This document shows, in pieces, positions 8,999-18,420 of a DNA stretch of 64,000 nt. Within the stretch, counting starts at the first letter, position 1; each line of letters opens with the position of its first letter. The position numbers and the translations under genes are program-made. The notes beneath the pieces are model-generated. The model saw only the letters and a list, made by a program, of their open reading frames with translations. It was not told the origin of the DNA and searched no databases. This DNA comes from Paenibacillus mangrovi (GTDB taxonomy: Bacteria > Bacillota > Bacilli > Paenibacillales > Paenibacillaceae): NCBI RefSeq assembly GCF_022898935.1, contig NZ_JALIRP010000001.1:682001-746000 (forward strand), written 5' to 3'.

Positions 8999-11494
8999 AT
9001 GAATGAATTGCCGATTCAGCGGGTGCTGCAAGGGCTGCTTGAACGGCTCGGCTCCGGTACATCCGCGGTCCTTATTGCTGAGCCGGGAGCGGGCAAAACC
9101 ACGCAGGTTCCGCTAGCCTTCCTGAATGAGCCCTGGCTTGAGGGCCGTAAGATCATTATGCTGGAACCGCGCCGGCTCGCGGCACGCTCCGCTGCAGAAT
9201 ATATGTCCCGGATGCTCGGAGAGCAGACGGGAGAGACGGTAGGATATCGTGTAAGAATGGATAGCAAAGCAGGCAGGAATACAAGAATTGAAGTGGTAAC
9301 AGAGGGCATTTTAACCCGGATGATCCAAAGTGATCCTGAGCTGGATCACGTCGGGATGATCATTTTTGATGAATTTCATGAACGCAATTTGCAGGGAGAT
9401 CTTGGGCTCGCTCTGGCTTTGGAATCCAGAGCCGTCCTGAGAGAGGATCTGCGGCTGCTGGTAATGTCGGCGACGCTTGAAGCCGAACCGGTAGCGGCTC
9501 TCATGGGAGACGCTCCTATCATAAACTGCCCTGGCCGTCAGTTCCCTGTGGAAACGATATATAAGCCAATGGCTGCCGGATACAAACTGGAGCAGCATAT
9601 GGCGGCGGTCATCAGTGAAGCTGCGGTGGCACATCCCGGCGATGTGCTTGCCTTTCTACCCGGAGCCGGGGAAATCCGGCGGGTTCAAGCGGAACTAGAA
9701 AGAGGCGGCCTTCCGGCAGATTCCGTCATTAGGCCGCTGTATGGACAGCTTCCGCAAAAAGAACAGGATGCAGCGGTCCGCCCTGATCCTGAAAACCGGA
9801 AGAAGATTATTTTGTCCACTTCTATTGCGGAGACAAGCTTAACGATTGAAGGAGTCAGGATCGTTGTAGACAGCGGACTCATGCGAACACAGCTGTTTTC
9901 TGCCCGGACAGGCATGCCTTATTTAGCAACGGGACAGGTCTCGCGCGCTTCTGCGGATCAGCGCAGAGGTCGTGCGGGAAGAACGGCTCCAGGAGTGGTC
10001 TACAGGCTGTGGAGCCTTGAAGTTCAGGATCACTTAAGGCAGCGGAATCTGCCTGAAATACTGGAGACGGATCTGACGCCGCTTGCGCTTGAACTTGCGG
10101 CGTGGGGAGTGACGGAGCCTGAGAGCATGCTGTGGCTCGATCCACCGCCGGAAGCAGCCTATGAGCGGGGCAGAGAGTTATTGTACCGGCTCGGGGCCGT
10201 GAACGAGAACGGTACGATTACCAGCCGTGGAAAGCGGATGGCCGGGCTTGGCATGCATCCTCGGTTGGCCGGCATGCTGCTTCAGGCCGCCGAAATCGGT
10301 CAAGGCAGTCTTGCGTCCACCATTGCCGCCTTGCTGCAGGAAAGGGATATATTCCACTGCGGCTCCTTGGACAGGGATGCGGATATCCGTGGCCGCCTTG
10401 AAGCGGTCATCTTATGGGAGCGAAGAGGCATCGCTGCAGCGAATACCGATGAAGCGGCTTTGAAGCGTGTTGCCCAGGAGAGCAGGCATATCCGTAAGCT
10501 ATTAGGAATTTCGGATGGAGAAGATATGGATATCGAGAAGAGTGGACTTCTATTGTCTTTTGCATATCCAGACCGCATCGGCCAAAGCCGCGGGGACGGC
10601 AGGTTTCTGCTTACTTCGGGCAGGGGAGTGGAGTTTCCGCGGGCTCAGTTGCTGAGCCGTTGCGCTTATCTCACGGTAGCAGAAGTGGACGATCAGAAAG
10701 GAGCAGAGGGGAAAATTTTACTGGCTGCTCCGCTAAGCATCGAGGACCTTTATCGTTATCATACGGAAGAAATCGAAGAAGAGCTGATTGTGGAATGGGA
10801 TTCCACTTCAGGAAGTGTGAAAGCCCGGAATCAAACGAGACTGAGTGCAATGGTACTTCGTGAGTCCAGCGCTTCGCAGCCATCATCAGAGTTGGTAGCT
10901 GAAGCCTTGCTCACAGGCATCCGTTCGGAAGGGCTGGGGCTTCTGCCTTGGACCAAACAGGCTAAACAGCTGCGCCAGCGTCTGCAGCTGATGCATCTGG
11001 CTGATCCGCAGTGGCCGGATATGTCCGATGAAGCTCTCCTGGAATGCATGGAGGATTGGCTGTTTCCTTACATCCTAGGTATGAGAAACCGTGCAGATCT
11101 GCAAAAGCTTCAGCTTACGTCGATTTTGGAACATATGCTGGGCTGGGATAGGAAGATTCGACTCGATCAAGAGGTTCCAACACATATCACCGTTCCAAGC
11201 GGATCCAGAATCGCTGTGGATTACAGTGATCCCGCACAGCCCGTCCTGGCGGTCAAGCTGCAGGAGATGTTCGGACTGTATGAAACGCCGAGAATCGGCC
11301 ATGGCAAAATACCGTTGACGCTCCATCTGTTGTCTCCCGCGCAGCGCCCGGTCCAGATTACTTCCGATCTGGCTAGCTTTTGGAAAGATGGCTATTTTGA
11401 TGTGAAAAAAGATTTAAAAGGCCGATACCCTAAGCATTACTGGCCGGATGATCCGATGGAAGCTGTTCCTACAAAACGAACCCGTCCGCGATAA
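8999..11494 (+). CDS. hrpB: ATP-dependent helicase HrpB
   Basis: About 831 residues, the usual HrpB length. DEAH/RHA-type helicase motifs in order: 'AEPGAGKTTQVPL' (Walker A), 'EPRRLAARSAA' (Ia), 'DEFHER' (II), 'MSATL' (III), 'STSIAETSLTIEGV' (V), 'QRRGRAGR' (VI). The HrpB-specific C-terminal domain ends the protein ('KDLKGRYPKHYWPDDP'). Its physiological RNA substrate is not established. ATG 8999 has GGTGAG at 7 nt; ATG 8984 is an in-frame alternative. Confidence 0.92.
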   Translation: MNELPIQRVLQGLLERLGSGTSAVLIAEPGAGKTTQVPLAFLNEPWLEGRKIIMLEPRRLAARSAAEYMSRMLGEQTGETVGYRVRMDSKAGRNTRIEVVTEGILTRMIQSDPELDHVGMIIFDEFHERNLQGDLGLALALESRAVLREDLRLLVMSATLEAEPVAALMGDAPIINCPGRQFPVETIYKPMAAGYKLEQHMAAVISEAAVAHPGDVLAFLPGAGEIRRVQAELERGGLPADSVIRPLYGQLPQKEQDAAVRPDPENRKKIILSTSIAETSLTIEGVRIVVDSGLMRTQLFSARTGMPYLATGQVSRASADQRRGRAGRTAPGVVYRLWSLEVQDHLRQRNLPEILETDLTPLALELAAWGVTEPESMLWLDPPPEAAYERGRELLYRLGAVNENGTITSRGKRMAGLGMHPRLAGMLLQAAEIGQGSLASTIAALLQERDIFHCGSLDRDADIRGRLEAVILWERRGIAAANTDEAALKRVAQESRHIRKLLGISDGEDMDIEKSGLLLSFAYPDRIGQSRGDGRFLLTSGRGVEFPRAQLLSRCAYLTVAEVDDQKGAEGKILLAAPLSIEDLYRYHTEEIEEELIVEWDSTSGSVKARNQTRLSAMVLRESSASQPSSELVAEALLTGIRSEGLGLLPWTKQAKQLRQRLQLMHLADPQWPDMSDEALLECMEDWLFPYILGMRNRADLQKLQLTSILEHMLGWDRKIRLDQEVPTHITVPSGSRIAVDYSDPAQPVLAVKLQEMFGLYETPRIGHGKIPLTLHLLSPAQRPVQITSDLASFWKDGYFDVKKDLKGRYPKHYWPDDPMEAVPTKRTRPR

Positions 11495-11580
11495 GTGAAT
11501 GAGGGCTCCCTTTCTCTGTCTGTATGTTTTCAGAATGAAGCGGGCAATATGAGAACAAACAGTGAAATGGAGGAAAAGGC

Positions 11581-12150
11581 ATGGATGAGAAGAAGATTGT
11601 AGGCGTGTTCGAATCAGAGAGGGAGGCTACCCGGGCCATTGAAGACTTGCAGCGTTATGGCTTTTCTACCAATGATATTTCTGTAGTTACGAAGAATCGC
11701 GAGGATATGGATTTGATTACGGCGGATACTGGCACCAAGGGACCAGAAGGTGTAGCGGCAGGTGTTGCCGCAGGCGGTATGATTGGAGGCTTAACAGGCA
11801 TGCTAGCAGGCATCGGCGCTCTTTTCATTCCTGGGGTCGGCCCTATTCTGGCTGCGGGTCCAATCCTGGCAACACTGACCGGTGCTGCAGTAGGCGCTGG
11901 TGCTGGGGGTATGGTGGGTGGCCTGATTGGCCTTGGAATTCCGGAGGATGAAGCAACGGACTATGGAAACTATGTGGACAAAGGAAAAATCCTGGTCATC
12001 GTAAATGCAGGGGGACGAGATTGGGAAATTATAGATATATTTAGGGACAACCGGTCGCTCAACGTGGAGCGGTATAACAACAACATCGGGCTGATTTCAG
12101 ATGATACAACGACGATTCTTAAGGATGATGATGAGTATAAGCTTTATTGA
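11581..12150 (+). CDS. YflT-type general stress protein with glycine-zipper core
   Basis: 189 residues. The N-terminal ~45 residues match the YflT/GsP17M domain (KIVGVFESEREATRAIEDLQ). Residues ~58-122 are Gly/Ala-rich hydrophobic zipper repeats (GVAAGVAAGG, GAAVGAGAGG) as in stress- or low-temperature-induced membrane-associated proteins. The last part is polar. Family members are often general-stress induced; no regulator site is obvious here. RBS TGGAGGAAA precedes the ATG. Confidence 0.75.
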   Translation: MDEKKIVGVFESEREATRAIEDLQRYGFSTNDISVVTKNREDMDLITADTGTKGPEGVAAGVAAGGMIGGLTGMLAGIGALFIPGVGPILAAGPILATLTGAAVGAGAGGMVGGLIGLGIPEDEATDYGNYVDKGKILVIVNAGGRDWEIIDIFRDNRSLNVERYNNNIGLISDDTTTILKDDDEYKLY

Positions 12151-12179
12151 TATTGTAAGCCCAGCATGATGTTGTTATA

Positions 12180-12228
12180 AAAAAGCCGATCAAGACTGTT
12201 GATACAGTCCCGATCGGCTCATTTTTAA
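12180..12228. terminator. Bidirectional terminator
   Basis: AAAAAAGCCGATC ... GATCGGCTCATTTTT hairpin between two convergent genes. Confidence 0.8.
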
Positions 12229-13364
12229 TTGGTGACAGGCTCGCCTTTGGAAAACTGCCCTTTGTGCAGGATTTTTCCGTTCTCATCATACAAGGTTCCT
12301 TGACCATCGTATTTATCGTTAATAAAATCACCTTCATACACGAGGTTACCGGATCGATCATATGTCTTGCCGTATCCGTGACGTAAAAACTCCTTAAAGC
12401 TTCCTTCGTGTTTGATTTTGCCGTTGTCGTAATAGTTTATACCTTGTCCTTCATATTTTCCATTCTTACACTCTCCGACATACATTTTCATACCATCAGG
12501 ATAATAGTATGTACCTTTACCTCCCGGATTGCCGTCTACCAAATCGCCCTCATATGCAATCCGACCCTTACTGTCAAAATATTTTCCTTTTCCCTCCGGG
12601 ATCCCGCCCACCAGATCACCTTCATAGGTTTGCTTAATTTCTGGCGTATCATCATACTGAATATAGAAGTACAACTTACCTTTTCCCGTCGCTTCATCAT
12701 CTACGAAATCCGATTCGTACCAAATCAAGCCGTCCTCGCGGTAGAGCTTGCCTTTGCCATGCATGGCGCCATTGAGCATGTCACCTTTATATAGAGGCGA
12801 CCCGTTAGGATAATAGATCGTGCCTTTACCTTCTGCAATCCCATTGACGATATCGCCTTCATATAGAAGCAGTCCGTATGGATCATAGATCTTGTCGGCT
12901 CCCATGAGGTTAACCGTAATTACTTTCGCGGCGTCATTCCACGTAACCTGCCGGCCTGCAGCTTCCCCGACGAATCGAAGAGGAACGAACGTGCCTCCAT
13001 CGCGAATAATCGGCGCGACGGGAAGCTTCACTTTCTTCCCATTGACGGTAGCGTAGGAGTTACCAATTACTAGACGGATTTCAAGCGATTGGCTTTTGCC
13101 GGTTACAGCTTGCGCTTTGGGATCCCATTTTACTTCCAGGCCGAGCTGTTCAAAAATCGGTCGGAAAGGGACGAGCGTAGTGCCCTTCACCAGGATCGGT
13201 GCTCGATCTAACGAGGCCAGCCTTCCGTCGATGATGACCGCAACTTCTGAAGATGGTTCCGCTTTCGAATCAGATGCTGCCTGGAGAACGGTGGATTGGC
13301 ATAAGAAGAAGGCCAGCACGATGCCCATAGTCCAGATGAGTTTGCTCGTTTTTCTTTTTAACAA
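12225..13364 (-). CDS. Secreted stalk-domain / MORN-repeat protein
   Basis: 379 residues. An N-terminal signal peptide is present (KLIWTMGIVLAFFLCQSTVLQAAS). Residues ~40-150 are the copper amine oxidase N-terminal 'stalk' domain (LVPFRPIFEQLGLEVKWD, FVPLRFVGEAAGRQVTWN), common on Paenibacillus surface proteins. Residues ~160-375 carry about nine MORN-like repeats of roughly 23 residues (YEGDLVxGxPxGKGxYY). MORN repeats often bind membranes or partners; function here is unknown. RBS AGGAGG lies just upstream. Confidence 0.85.
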   Translation of the reverse strand: MLKRKTSKLIWTMGIVLAFFLCQSTVLQAASDSKAEPSSEVAVIIDGRLASLDRAPILVKGTTLVPFRPIFEQLGLEVKWDPKAQAVTGKSQSLEIRLVIGNSYATVNGKKVKLPVAPIIRDGGTFVPLRFVGEAAGRQVTWNDAAKVITVNLMGADKIYDPYGLLLYEGDIVNGIAEGKGTIYYPNGSPLYKGDMLNGAMHGKGKLYREDGLIWYESDFVDDEATGKGKLYFYIQYDDTPEIKQTYEGDLVGGIPEGKGKYFDSKGRIAYEGDLVDGNPGGKGTYYYPDGMKMYVGECKNGKYEGQGINYYDNGKIKHEGSFKEFLRHGYGKTYDRSGNLVYEGDFINDKYDGQGTLYDENGKILHKGQFSKGEPVTN

Positions 13365-13497
13365 AATGATTCCTCCTGGTTGTCATTTTTTACCCAAAAC
13401 TATATATCGGCTAACAACGCAAAAAGTTAATATATGGGGTTTGAAGTGGTTGTCTATTTATATCGTGAGGGGGAATAGGGAGTAACCATGTGCTTCA
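13365..13497. other. Intergenic region upstream of the stalk/MORN gene
   Basis: AT-rich spacer holding the RBS of the leftward stalk/MORN gene and presumably its promoter. I could not fix a convincing promoter. Confidence 0.3.
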
Positions 13498-13526
13498 AAG
13501 AAAAAAGCCCCGGTTAACGGGACCTC
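13498..13526 (-). terminator. Terminator of the leftward two-gene unit
   Basis: On the minus strand CCCGTTAACCGGGGC followed by TTTTTTC, about 45 nt after the stop codon at 13571. Confidence 0.6.
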
Positions 13527-13570
13527 GTGAAATAATATGGAATGCGCGACAACACAGCTAATAAGGGTGA

Positions 13571-13885
13571 CTAGCCGCTTCCTCCTACCCGATTGGGAAT
13601 CATATGCGGAGCCTTCTGCGCCCGTTTCAGATCTCTGCCGAGCTGCTCCAAAGGGTCTCCGGTCAACCAGTCTTTATCCAGACTGAGCTTAAGCAGGCGC
13701 TGTTCCAGCTCAATGGAGGATTGGATCTGATGCATGATTTCAATCATGATTTGTTCCTCGGAAGAAACTTGCAGACAATCCAGGAGTCGTTCCATCCGCA
13801 GCCGATTATCCTGCAGCAAGTCTTCAGCGATGAACTGGTCATTAAATGCTTTTATACCGAGCAGGCTCTCCACGATGGGGTTCAT
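13571..13885 (-). CDS. Small helical hypothetical protein
   Basis: 104 residues, predicted all-helical, acidic/amphipathic (LLQDNRLRMERLLDCLQ, MIEIMHQIQSSIELEQRLL). No recognised family. GAGGTGA is 4 nt before the ATG. Same strand and 27 nt behind the next small gene, so they probably form an operon. A sporulation or coat role would be a guess only. Confidence 0.5.
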   Translation of the reverse strand: MNPIVESLLGIKAFNDQFIAEDLLQDNRLRMERLLDCLQVSSEEQIMIEIMHQIQSSIELEQRLLKLSLDKDWLTGDPLEQLGRDLKRAQKAPHMIPNRVGGSG

Positions 13886-13912
13886 AACTTCACCTCAGTA
13901 AGACGCGGAAGT

Positions 13913-14134
13913 TTATGGAATGCGAGTACGTAAACGTTGATGAAGCAACTGTAACATTTCATTGTTCATGGCAATGCTGTGCATTAACAGATCAGATAGT
14001 TCGGGGCAATGGACCAGCTGTAAGAAGGTGCCGGATTTTATCATTTGCAGCGTTTCATGTCTCAGGAGTGCCTGCCATGCGATGAGATCGGCATCACTTG
14101 GAAGCTGACCGGATTCTGGAGACGTAGTTTCCAT
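13913..14134 (-). CDS. Small helical hypothetical protein
   Basis: About 73 residues starting METTSPES; start chosen because GGAG lies 7 nt upstream, while the longer frame to 14182 has no RBS. Helical with Leu/His/Met-rich stretches (LIAWQALLRHETLQMI, AMNNEMLQLLHQRL). No recognised family; vaguely like small coat-associated proteins of spore formers. It precedes the 104-residue gene on the same strand. Confidence 0.5.
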   Translation of the reverse strand: METTSPESGQLPSDADLIAWQALLRHETLQMIKSGTFLQLVHCPELSDLLMHSIAMNNEMLQLLHQRLRTRIP

Positions 14135-14372
14135 AAAAAGACTCCATTCTTTTCGGCATAGTATAAACGGAAACATGAGCAAATATCCGCTTCTAAAAAA
14201 AGTGTTGACTAAAATCTAAAAATAATATATCTTTAAATCAAGATAAAAACACGAAGCACAGGAGAGGGATATACAATGATACGGTTAACGAAAGCATAGC
14301 AAATTTTTTTGGGTATATATCTCTAAATAAAGCTAAGTTAAATCAAGAATATTAAAAATGGAGGAATTTAAA
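14135..14372. other. Divergent intergenic region
   Basis: AT-rich spacer between the leftward small genes and doxX. It contains two similar half-elements, 'atatatctttaaatcaagataaa' and 'atatatctctaaataaagcta' (about 14225-14247 and 14314-14335), a spaced direct repeat that could bind a regulator. No promoter called with confidence. Confidence 0.35.
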
Positions 14373-14759
14373 ATGATAGCATGGGGTTTGCTGATTATCA
14401 GATTGATCGTTGGATTGACTTTTGCAGGACATGGAGCTCAAAAATTGTTTGGATGGTTTGGAGGTCCCGGTATCAAGGGCACGGCTGGCTGGCTTGGTTC
14501 CATGAACGTGAAGCCGGCGCTTCCGGCAGCAATTGTCACTGGATTGTTTGAGCTGCTGGGCGGTCTTCTCTTCGCAGCGGGCATATTGACACCAGTGGCT
14601 GCTCTGATGATCACTGTGACCATGATTGGTGCAATTGTTACGGTTCATGGCAAAAATGGTTTCTGGGCTACGGCCAACGGTTTTGAATACAACTTGATTC
14701 TGATCGCTGTAGTTATAGGCGTCGGATTAACAGGACCTGGAGCTTATCACCTGTTTTAA
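14373..14759 (+). CDS. DoxX family membrane protein
   Basis: 128 residues with four hydrophobic helices and the DoxX signature 'RLIVGLTFAGHGAQKLFGWFGG' then 'ALPAAIVTGLFELLGGLLFAAG'. It is an integral membrane protein; in some bacteria DoxX relatives are linked to thiol/redox stress. GGAGG lies 8 nt before ATG 14373. The RBS overlaps an in-frame ATG at 14358, which I reject. A strong terminator follows. Confidence 0.85.
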   Translation: MIAWGLLIIRLIVGLTFAGHGAQKLFGWFGGPGIKGTAGWLGSMNVKPALPAAIVTGLFELLGGLLFAAGILTPVAALMITVTMIGAIVTVHGKNGFWATANGFEYNLILIAVVIGVGLTGPGAYHLF

Positions 14760-14813
14760 TTCTGTTTATTTGTGCATTGGCTATTCCTAGCTTCGCAAGT
14801 AGCTAGAGATGAA

Positions 14814-14870
14814 AAAGGTACTTTAATGACATGTTGTAGTAAGCATGTCATTAAGTACCTTTTTATTTCC
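14814..14870. terminator. Bidirectional terminator
   Basis: Hairpin AAAAAGGTACTTTAATGACATG ... CATGTCATTAAGTACCTTTTTATTT between the convergent doxX and permease genes. Confidence 0.85.
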
Positions 14871-14924
14871 GTATCTCTCCATGGCGAATGGCGAATGGCG
14901 AGGACGGTGTAATAATAGTATTTA

Positions 14925-16262
14925 TTAAATGACTAGATTTAAAAGTAGTATACCGCCTAGAGAAACAAATGATGCAATAAGGCAGGCTGCAGTGAAGCTC
15001 TTAAACATATCCGGTAACGATAATCCTAAATATTCTTTGACAAACCAGAAACTCGAATCGTTGACATGGCACCAGCCAATCGCTCCGGAACCAATGGCGA
15101 GAACGATGATTTCCGGACTCACACCAGGGTAAGCAGCCAGCATAGGTGCTATCATGCCTGCAGTACTAATCATGGCTACCGTGGCGGAACCGATAGCAAG
15201 GTGCATAAGCCAAGCTATTAGCCAAGCAAGAATAATGATGTTCATATTTAGCGACATCAAAACCTTAGACAATTCATTACCTAACCCACTGTCAACTAAT
15301 ATCTGATTAAATGCTCCACCGCCGCCAATAATCAGCAATATGCCGGCAATCGGTCCAAAGCATTGTTCTGTAAGCGTTAACAGGTTTTTCATTTTTAAAC
15401 CACGGGAAAGGCCTAATGTATAATAAGCTACAAATACCGAAATGAGAAGTGCTATCATTGGATTGCCTAGGAACGTAATAATAGGCAAAAACGCAGAATC
15501 TTTTGCGAGAAACAATGTACTAACCGTTTTTCCTACCATAATGATTAGAGGCAATAGGATCGTAAATAGGGTAATGCCGAAACCTGGTAGATTCTCAGAT
15601 GGTGTTTCAGAACTCGGCTCTGATTCTTTTATTACCCCAGTCTTGCACTTCTTACTGATAAACTTGGCCCAAATTGGACCAGCTAAAATGGCCGTAGGTG
15701 TTCCTACAAGAAGAGCATACAGAATGACCTTACCTACATCAGCCCCCAAAGTTGTAGTAATTGCAAACGCTGCCGGATGTGGAGGCACCATCGAGTGAAC
15801 GACCATCAGCGATACTGCCAAAGGAATTCCAACACGGAGCAACGACATCTTAGCTTGTTTGGCGACTATGAAAACCAAGGGGAAAAGTAAAACAAATCCT
15901 ACTTCAAAAAATACAGGGATGCCGCAAATTAACCCGACAATTGTCATTGCCCAGGGAGCCCTTTTTTCTCCCATTGTTTCTAGTAATGTTCGTGCAAGGC
16001 GCTCGGCGCCGCCAGATACTTCCAACATTTTCCCTAAAATCGTACCAAGACCGATAACGGTGGCCAGAAAACCTAACGTTCCAGCCATTCCGTTTTCAAT
16101 AGAAGTAGCAATCTTAGGAAGAGGCATACCTGTAGCAATTCCCACAAATATACACACTAATATTAAGGATAGAAAAGGATGTATTTTAACTTTAAGAATG
16201 AGAAAGATGAGAATTGCTATAGATGCGACTAATACCAGCATCATCATTGTTGCAGTGTCCAT
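14925..16262 (-). CDS. GntP-family permease, probably for D-serine
   Basis: 445 residues, about 12 hydrophobic segments, GntP/DsdX-type (N-terminal 'FLILKVKIHPFLSLILVCIFVGIATGMPL', later 'GATVAMISTAGMIAPM'-like region). These are proton symporters for gluconate or D-serine. It is last in a leftward unit ridA-dsdA-permease, 30 nt after dsdA, so D-serine is the more likely substrate than gluconate (inference from context). RBS GGGAGG. Confidence 0.85.
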   Translation of the reverse strand: MDTATMMMLVLVASIAILIFLILKVKIHPFLSLILVCIFVGIATGMPLPKIATSIENGMAGTLGFLATVIGLGTILGKMLEVSGGAERLARTLLETMGEKRAPWAMTIVGLICGIPVFFEVGFVLLFPLVFIVAKQAKMSLLRVGIPLAVSLMVVHSMVPPHPAAFAITTTLGADVGKVILYALLVGTPTAILAGPIWAKFISKKCKTGVIKESEPSSETPSENLPGFGITLFTILLPLIIMVGKTVSTLFLAKDSAFLPIITFLGNPMIALLISVFVAYYTLGLSRGLKMKNLLTLTEQCFGPIAGILLIIGGGGAFNQILVDSGLGNELSKVLMSLNMNIIILAWLIAWLMHLAIGSATVAMISTAGMIAPMLAAYPGVSPEIIVLAIGSGAIGWCHVNDSSFWFVKEYLGLSLPDMFKSFTAACLIASFVSLGGILLLNLVI

Positions 16263-16292
16263 TGTCTTAACCTCCCTATGCTATAGAGTAAA

Positions 16293-17645
16293 TTAGCTCA
16301 TTGCACCTTTACGGTAGAAATCATCCATAACATCTTTAGGAACCATACCACCGCCAGTAGCCCAAAGAATGTGCGTGGCATTTTGCATCTTCTGTTCAAG
16401 GTGATTATTTTTCAAATAATCTTGTCCCATGGAAGAAGCGTGCAGTTGAACGGGTCCGATAAATCCTGCAACTGCCGATGGTTCTAAGAATATTCCTTCT
16501 GAATCGGCTAGCTTTCTAAGGATTCGATAGAGACATTCGTCTTGAACAGTAAAGACACCACTAATATCTTTCTCTAGTGCTTTGCCGACAAAGCCTGATG
16601 GTCTCCCTACGGCAAGCCCATCTGCTGCAGTCATATTATCAACGCCAAATTCCTGAGCGGATACCTCGCTATGCTTACGTGTCATTAAACCTAGCAGCAT
16701 TGCCGGTGAATGGGTTGGCTCTGCATAGAAGCAATGAACATTGTCTCCAAATACGGTCCGCAATCCGAAAGTAATTCCGCCAGGAGCGCCGCCTACACCG
16801 CAAGGGAGATAGACGAAAAGCGGATGATCCTGATCGACTGCAATCTTCATGTCACTCAGTTGCTTTTGGAGCCGTTTAGCTGCTACGGCATAACCAAGGA
16901 ATAGCGTTGTAGAATTTTCATCATCAACGAAGTGGCTATTGGGATCTTTCTGGGACTCTTGTCTGCCTGCTTCTACGGCTTTCCCATAGTCGCTATTGTG
17001 TTCAACGACGATTGCGCCTTTTTGCCGCAATAAATCTTTTTTCCATTCTTTAGCGTCAGTAGACATATGCACAACAACTTTGAAACCTAATTGGGCACTC
17101 ATAATACCAATACTAAGACCTAGATTACCGGTTGATCCGACCACAATCGAATAGTTCGAAAATAGCGTCTTGAATTTTTCATCTGCCAGAATGGAGTAGT
17201 CATCGGTTATTGACAGCATGCCGTGTTTAAAGGCGATCTCTTCGGCCACTTTTAATATTTCGTAAATTCCTCCACGAGCCTTTACAGAACCGGAGATGGG
17301 CAGGTGACTGTCACATTTAAGATATAAATTCCCCGCTATTTCCTGATTGAACATTTCTGATAACTGCTGCTGCATTTTAGGGATGTTGACTAATTCAGAT
17401 TCGATGATTCCGTTTTTTTCCTTGGTCTCCGGGAATACTGTTGCTAAATAGGGAGCGAAGCGAAGCAGACGTTGTTCCGCATCTTCGATATTAGCGATCC
17501 CTAATTCCGAGTTAATAATTCGGTTGTTGCAGCTCTCAAGCTGCGAGTTTACCCAGAAAACTTCCTTAGTATCAATGATTTCCTGCAGTAGTGGTAATTC
17601 ATTCTTCCATTCTTCGATCGTTTTTCCAGCAATTTTGTTAGTCAT
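16293..17645 (-). CDS. dsdA: D-serine ammonia-lyase (dehydratase)
   Basis: About 450 residues, the length of DsdA. It is a PLP fold-type II enzyme; the Schiff-base lysine is in '[13 protein letters not shown]' near residue 120 and the glycine-rich phosphate cup in '[12 protein letters not shown]' near 175. It converts D-serine to pyruvate and ammonia via 2-aminoacrylate. Start at 17645 follows GGAGGT by 4 nt; the frame stays open upstream to 17684. The next genes encode RidA and a permease, a coherent D-serine catabolic unit. Confidence 0.92.
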   Translation of the reverse strand: MTNKIAGKTIEEWKNELPLLQEIIDTKEVFWVNSQLESCNNRIINSELGIANIEDAEQRLLRFAPYLATVFPETKEKNGIIESELVNIPKMQQQLSEMFNQEIAGNLYLKCDSHLPISGSVKARGGIYEILKVAEEIAFKHGMLSITDDYSILADEKFKTLFSNYSIVVGSTGNLGLSIGIMSAQLGFKVVVHMSTDAKEWKKDLLRQKGAIVVEHNSDYGKAVEAGRQESQKDPNSHFVDDENSTTLFLGYAVAAKRLQKQLSDMKIAVDQDHPLFVYLPCGVGGAPGGITFGLRTVFGDNVHCFYAEPTHSPAMLLGLMTRKHSEVSAQEFGVDNMTAADGLAVGRPSGFVGKALEKDISGVFTVQDECLYRILRKLADSEGIFLEPSAVAGFIGPVQLHASSMGQDYLKNNHLEQKMQNATHILWATGGGMVPKDVMDDFYRKGAMS

Positions 17646-17708
17646 GGTTACCTCCGTACTAAAATGGATATATTTTAAATCCAAAAGTTGATTTGGGTGA
17701 TTTAAATT

Positions 17709-18083
17709 TTATTTTTCTGCGATGAATTCGATTTCAACTTTGGCTCCCTTAGGAAGACCTGCAACCTGGAAGCAGGAGCGTGCGGGCGTGCTAGACTTGA
17801 AATAAGAGCCGTAGATTTCATTTAAACTAGTAAAGTTGGCCAGATCGGTCACAAAAATAGTCGTTTTTACAATGTCCTCGAAATCGTATCCTGCTTCGTT
17901 CAAAATTGCGGAGATGTTTTCCATCACTTGTTTTGCTTGTATTGCAAAGTCATCATTCATTTCACCTGTCTGGGGATTAATTCCAAGTTGTCCAGACGCA
18001 TACAAACGTGAAGCGCTTACAATTGCTTGCGAATAGGGTCCAATAGCAGAGGGAGCTTTATCAGTCATAATTGTTTTTTTCAT
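17709..18083 (-). CDS. ridA: RidA family enamine/imine deaminase
   Basis: 124 residues with RidA/YjgF motifs: 'APSAIGPYSQAI', 'ASGQLGINPQTGE', 'VKTTIFVTDLANF', and the late Arg in 'PARSCFQVAGLPKGAKVEIE'. RidA hydrolyses 2-aminoacrylate, exactly the reactive product of D-serine dehydratase encoded next. First gene of the leftward unit; RBS AAGGAGAG 8 nt before the ATG. Confidence 0.92.
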   Translation of the reverse strand: MKKTIMTDKAPSAIGPYSQAIVSASRLYASGQLGINPQTGEMNDDFAIQAKQVMENISAILNEAGYDFEDIVKTTIFVTDLANFTSLNEIYGSYFKSSTPARSCFQVAGLPKGAKVEIEFIAEK

Positions 18084-18299
18084 ATAAATTTTCTCTCCTT
18101 GTTTTGAAGTAACATTCCCATATATATCTAATTGCAGTTCTAATTGCAGTGTATTAATATATGGGCACCTCCATTGTTAATGATATTTCCATCGGAAGTT
18201 TAAAAGTTAAATCAGATTTAATAAATTAAGTACAGTTAAAGAGTAGCATTTTACGTTTATTAATTCAAGCTTAATATTTATCGATTTTTTCGAAAAAAA
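18084..18299 (-). promoter_or_regulatory. Leader/promoter region of the D-serine unit
   Basis: AT-rich region upstream of ridA. On the minus strand TTGAAT-17 nt-TACTCT is a weak promoter candidate. The sequence 'ctaattgcagt' occurs twice in tandem (about 18128-18150 on +) and could be a regulator site for the neighbouring cupin-HTH protein. Tentative. Confidence 0.35.
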
Positions 18300-18350
18300 A
18301 CCGCTTCTGTATTTACTAGTGTGAAATACACTTGTAAATACAAAAACGGT
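18298..18350 (-). terminator. Terminator of the cupin-HTH regulator gene
   Basis: On the minus strand CCGTTTTTGTATTTAC ... GTAAATACAGAAGCGG followed by TTTTTTTT. It separates the regulator from ridA. Confidence 0.8.
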
Positions 18351-18420
18351 CTAAACAAATTTGCCTATGTAATTAGAGGATTTGTCCGCTTCATCTCTTA
18401 AAATGATTATCATCTGTTTT

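Noticed and set aside
8873..9031. N-terminal extension of gluQ
   Set aside because: Overlaps hrpB, no homology before the TTG at 8872, which has a good RBS.
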